NCBI RefSeq assembly: GCF_001952935.1
Contig: NZ_CP018319.1
Coordinates: forward strand, 1,167,501 to 1,231,500
Length of the DNA stretch: 64,000 bases
Source of the DNA: Pseudomonas frederiksbergensis
Lineage (GTDB): Bacteria > Pseudomonadota > Gammaproteobacteria > Pseudomonadales > Pseudomonadaceae
Reading direction: 5' to 3'
Positions 63,000-64,000 of the stretch are shown here, piece after piece. The first letter of the stretch is position 1. The number at the start of each line of letters is the position of its first letter. The notes under the pieces were generated by a model that made no database searches, had not been told where the DNA came from, and saw only the letters and a list, made by a program, of their open reading frames with translations. The translations under genes were made by a program, and so were the position numbers.

Positions 63000-64000
63000 T
63001 CAGTCGGTCATATGCAGCACGAACGACTCATAAGGCCGTAAGCGGACCTGCCGACTTCGCGTCGGACAGTCCGGGTAATTGCTAATGACCAAACGTTGGG
63101 CCATGGTTTCGCTGATCACTTCATCGGGCAGTTCGACTTCGCATGGCGTGCCGTAGAAATTGTTCAGCACCAGCAACCGTTCGCCATTGCCCTCACGCAC
63201 GTACGCCCAGATTTGCGTGTGCTCGGGCAACATTTGCCGATAGACACCGTCGGACATCAGCGCTTCACTGCGGCGCAGAGCGATCAACTGACGGTAGTGA
63301 TGCAGCACCGAATCCGGGTCATCGAGTTGGGCGGCAACGTTGATCTGCCCGGCGTTGGCCGGTACGCCGATCCACGGTTCGACGGCGCTGAAACCCGCGT
63401 TGGGCTCGGCGTTCCAGTGCATCGGCGTACGGCCGTTGTCCCGGGACTTCTGCATGATCGCCGCCATGTTGTCGGCATCGCTCGCACCCGCCTCGCGCTT
63501 GAGCCGGAAGATGTTCAGCGTCTCGACATCGCGGTACTGATCGATGTGATCGAAGCCCGGATTGGTCATACCCAGTTCCTCACCCTGGTACACGAACGGT
63601 GTGCCCTGGAGGAAATGCAGCGCCGTGCCGAGCATCTTCGCCGAGAGCACCCGATATTCGCCGTCATGACCAAAACGCGAGACCACACGAGGCTGGTCAT
63701 GGTTACACCAGAACAGCGCGTTCCAGCCACCGCCAGCCTGCATGCCGATTTGCCAATCGGAAAGAATGCGCTTGAGTTCGAGGAAGTCGAAATCGGCGCG
63801 AATCCACTTCTGCAGGTTCGGGTAATCGACCTTCAGGTGATGGAAGTTGAAGGTCATCGACAGCTCTTTCGACTCGGGTCGCGAGTATCGAATGCAGTGC
63901 TCCAGGCTGGTGGAAGACATCTCGCCGACGTTGATCAGGTCATGGCCTTCGAACACTTCGCGGTGCATCTGCTGCAAGTACTCGTGAACGTTCGGGCCGT
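63000..64000 (-). CDS. treC: Alpha,alpha-phosphotrehalase (5' end outside window)
   Basis: The open frame runs to the window edge, so the N terminus is missing. The visible part covers the second half of a GH13 enzyme: EGHDLINVGEMSS (acid/base Glu), FWCNHDQPRVVSRFG (conserved HDQPR), GTPFVYQGEELGMTNP, TPMHWNAEPNAGFS, and a C-terminal beta domain. These match trehalose-6-phosphate hydrolases such as TreC, which split trehalose 6-phosphate to glucose and glucose 6-phosphate. Other GH13 enzymes (isomaltase-type) share the motifs; the PTS context favours trehalose. The upstream part of the operon lies beyond the window. Confidence 0.88.
   Translation of the reverse strand, partial: GPNVHEYLQQMHREVFEGHDLINVGEMSSTSLEHCIRYSRPESKELSMTFNFHHLKVDYPNLQKWIRADFDFLELKRILSDWQIGMQAGGGWNALFWCNHDQPRVVSRFGHDGEYRVLSAKMLGTALHFLQGTPFVYQGEELGMTNPGFDHIDQYRDVETLNIFRLKREAGASDADNMAAIMQKSRDNGRTPMHWNAEPNAGFSAVEPWIGVPANAGQINVAAQLDDPDSVLHHYRQLIALRRSEALMSDGVYRQMLPEHTQIWAYVREGNGERLLVLNNFYGTPCEVELPDEVISETMAQRLVISNYPDCPTRSRQVRLRPYESFVLHMTD

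Overview
The window is chromosomal DNA of a Pseudomonas of the fluorescens complex. Evidence: high GC with strong C/G-ending codons, a metR-like regulator at the left edge, an oprB-gcd pair for periplasmic glucose oxidation, a second Lon protease followed by an I42 peptidase inhibitor and a YhhN protein (the order remembered for PA0779-PA0777 of P. aeruginosa), cmoA-cmoB, tadA, a trehalose PTS locus, and three families of inverted REP-type palindromes in at least 13 gaps. No rRNA, tRNA, CRISPR array, transposase or integrase was seen.

Layout. 1-2.6 kb: end of metR, then a leftward group (GNAT acetyltransferase, LysE exporter, Nudix hydrolase). 2.9-12.9 kb: a signalling island. A response regulator with a degenerate HD-GYP domain (YN in place of HD) is divergent from a tight five-gene operon: REC-PAS-GGDEF-EAL, REC-GGDEF-EAL, di-heme cytochrome c peroxidase, membrane histidine kinase, and REC-histidine kinase. 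The two GGDEF/EAL proteins have complementary losses: the first keeps GGDEF and has lost EAL residues, the second keeps EAL and has GSDEF. 13-18.4 kb: APC permease, nitrilase-family amidohydrolase, LuxR regulator, FMN glutamate-synthase-like protein and an ABM-domain monooxygenase. 18.4-21.9 kb: a gtrA-gtrB-glucosyltransferase cassette for O-antigen glucosylation, with a second gtrA copy that carries a similar upstream element. 22-28.3 kb: OpgC-like acyltransferase, AAT permease and a very large bifunctional penicillin-binding protein.

28.4-34.1 kb: an alternate (CS1/alpha-type) chaperone-usher fimbrial operon on the minus strand, ordered pilin, usher, tip protein, chaperone, second pilin. 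34.5-36 kb: a YqjI-like PadR metalloregulator overlapping a YqjH-like ferric-siderophore reductase, behind a perfect 16-bp palindrome. 36-42.8 kb: a Pr6Pr membrane protein, a VF530 protein, oprB, gcd and a delta-60 repeat protein. 43.2-50.7 kb: Lon paralogue, I42 inhibitor, YhhN, cmoA-cmoB, tadA and a Tat-exported multicopper oxidase.

51-58 kb: a 1593-residue RHS polymorphic toxin with a short C-terminal toxin module, followed by AT-rich small genes that look like an immunity array, one of them frameshifted. 58.3-64 kb: a DUF6124-like protein, then a leftward trehalose operon: phosphotrehalase (cut by the window edge), LamB-type porin, an EIIA-HPr-EI fusion, and a small EIIB-like protein that lacks the phosphorylatable cysteine.

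The least familiar parts are the c-di-GMP/cytochrome peroxidase operon, the RHS toxin-immunity locus with a 15-codon leader ORF, the duplicated gtrA with its shared operator-like element, and the cysteine-less EIIB.
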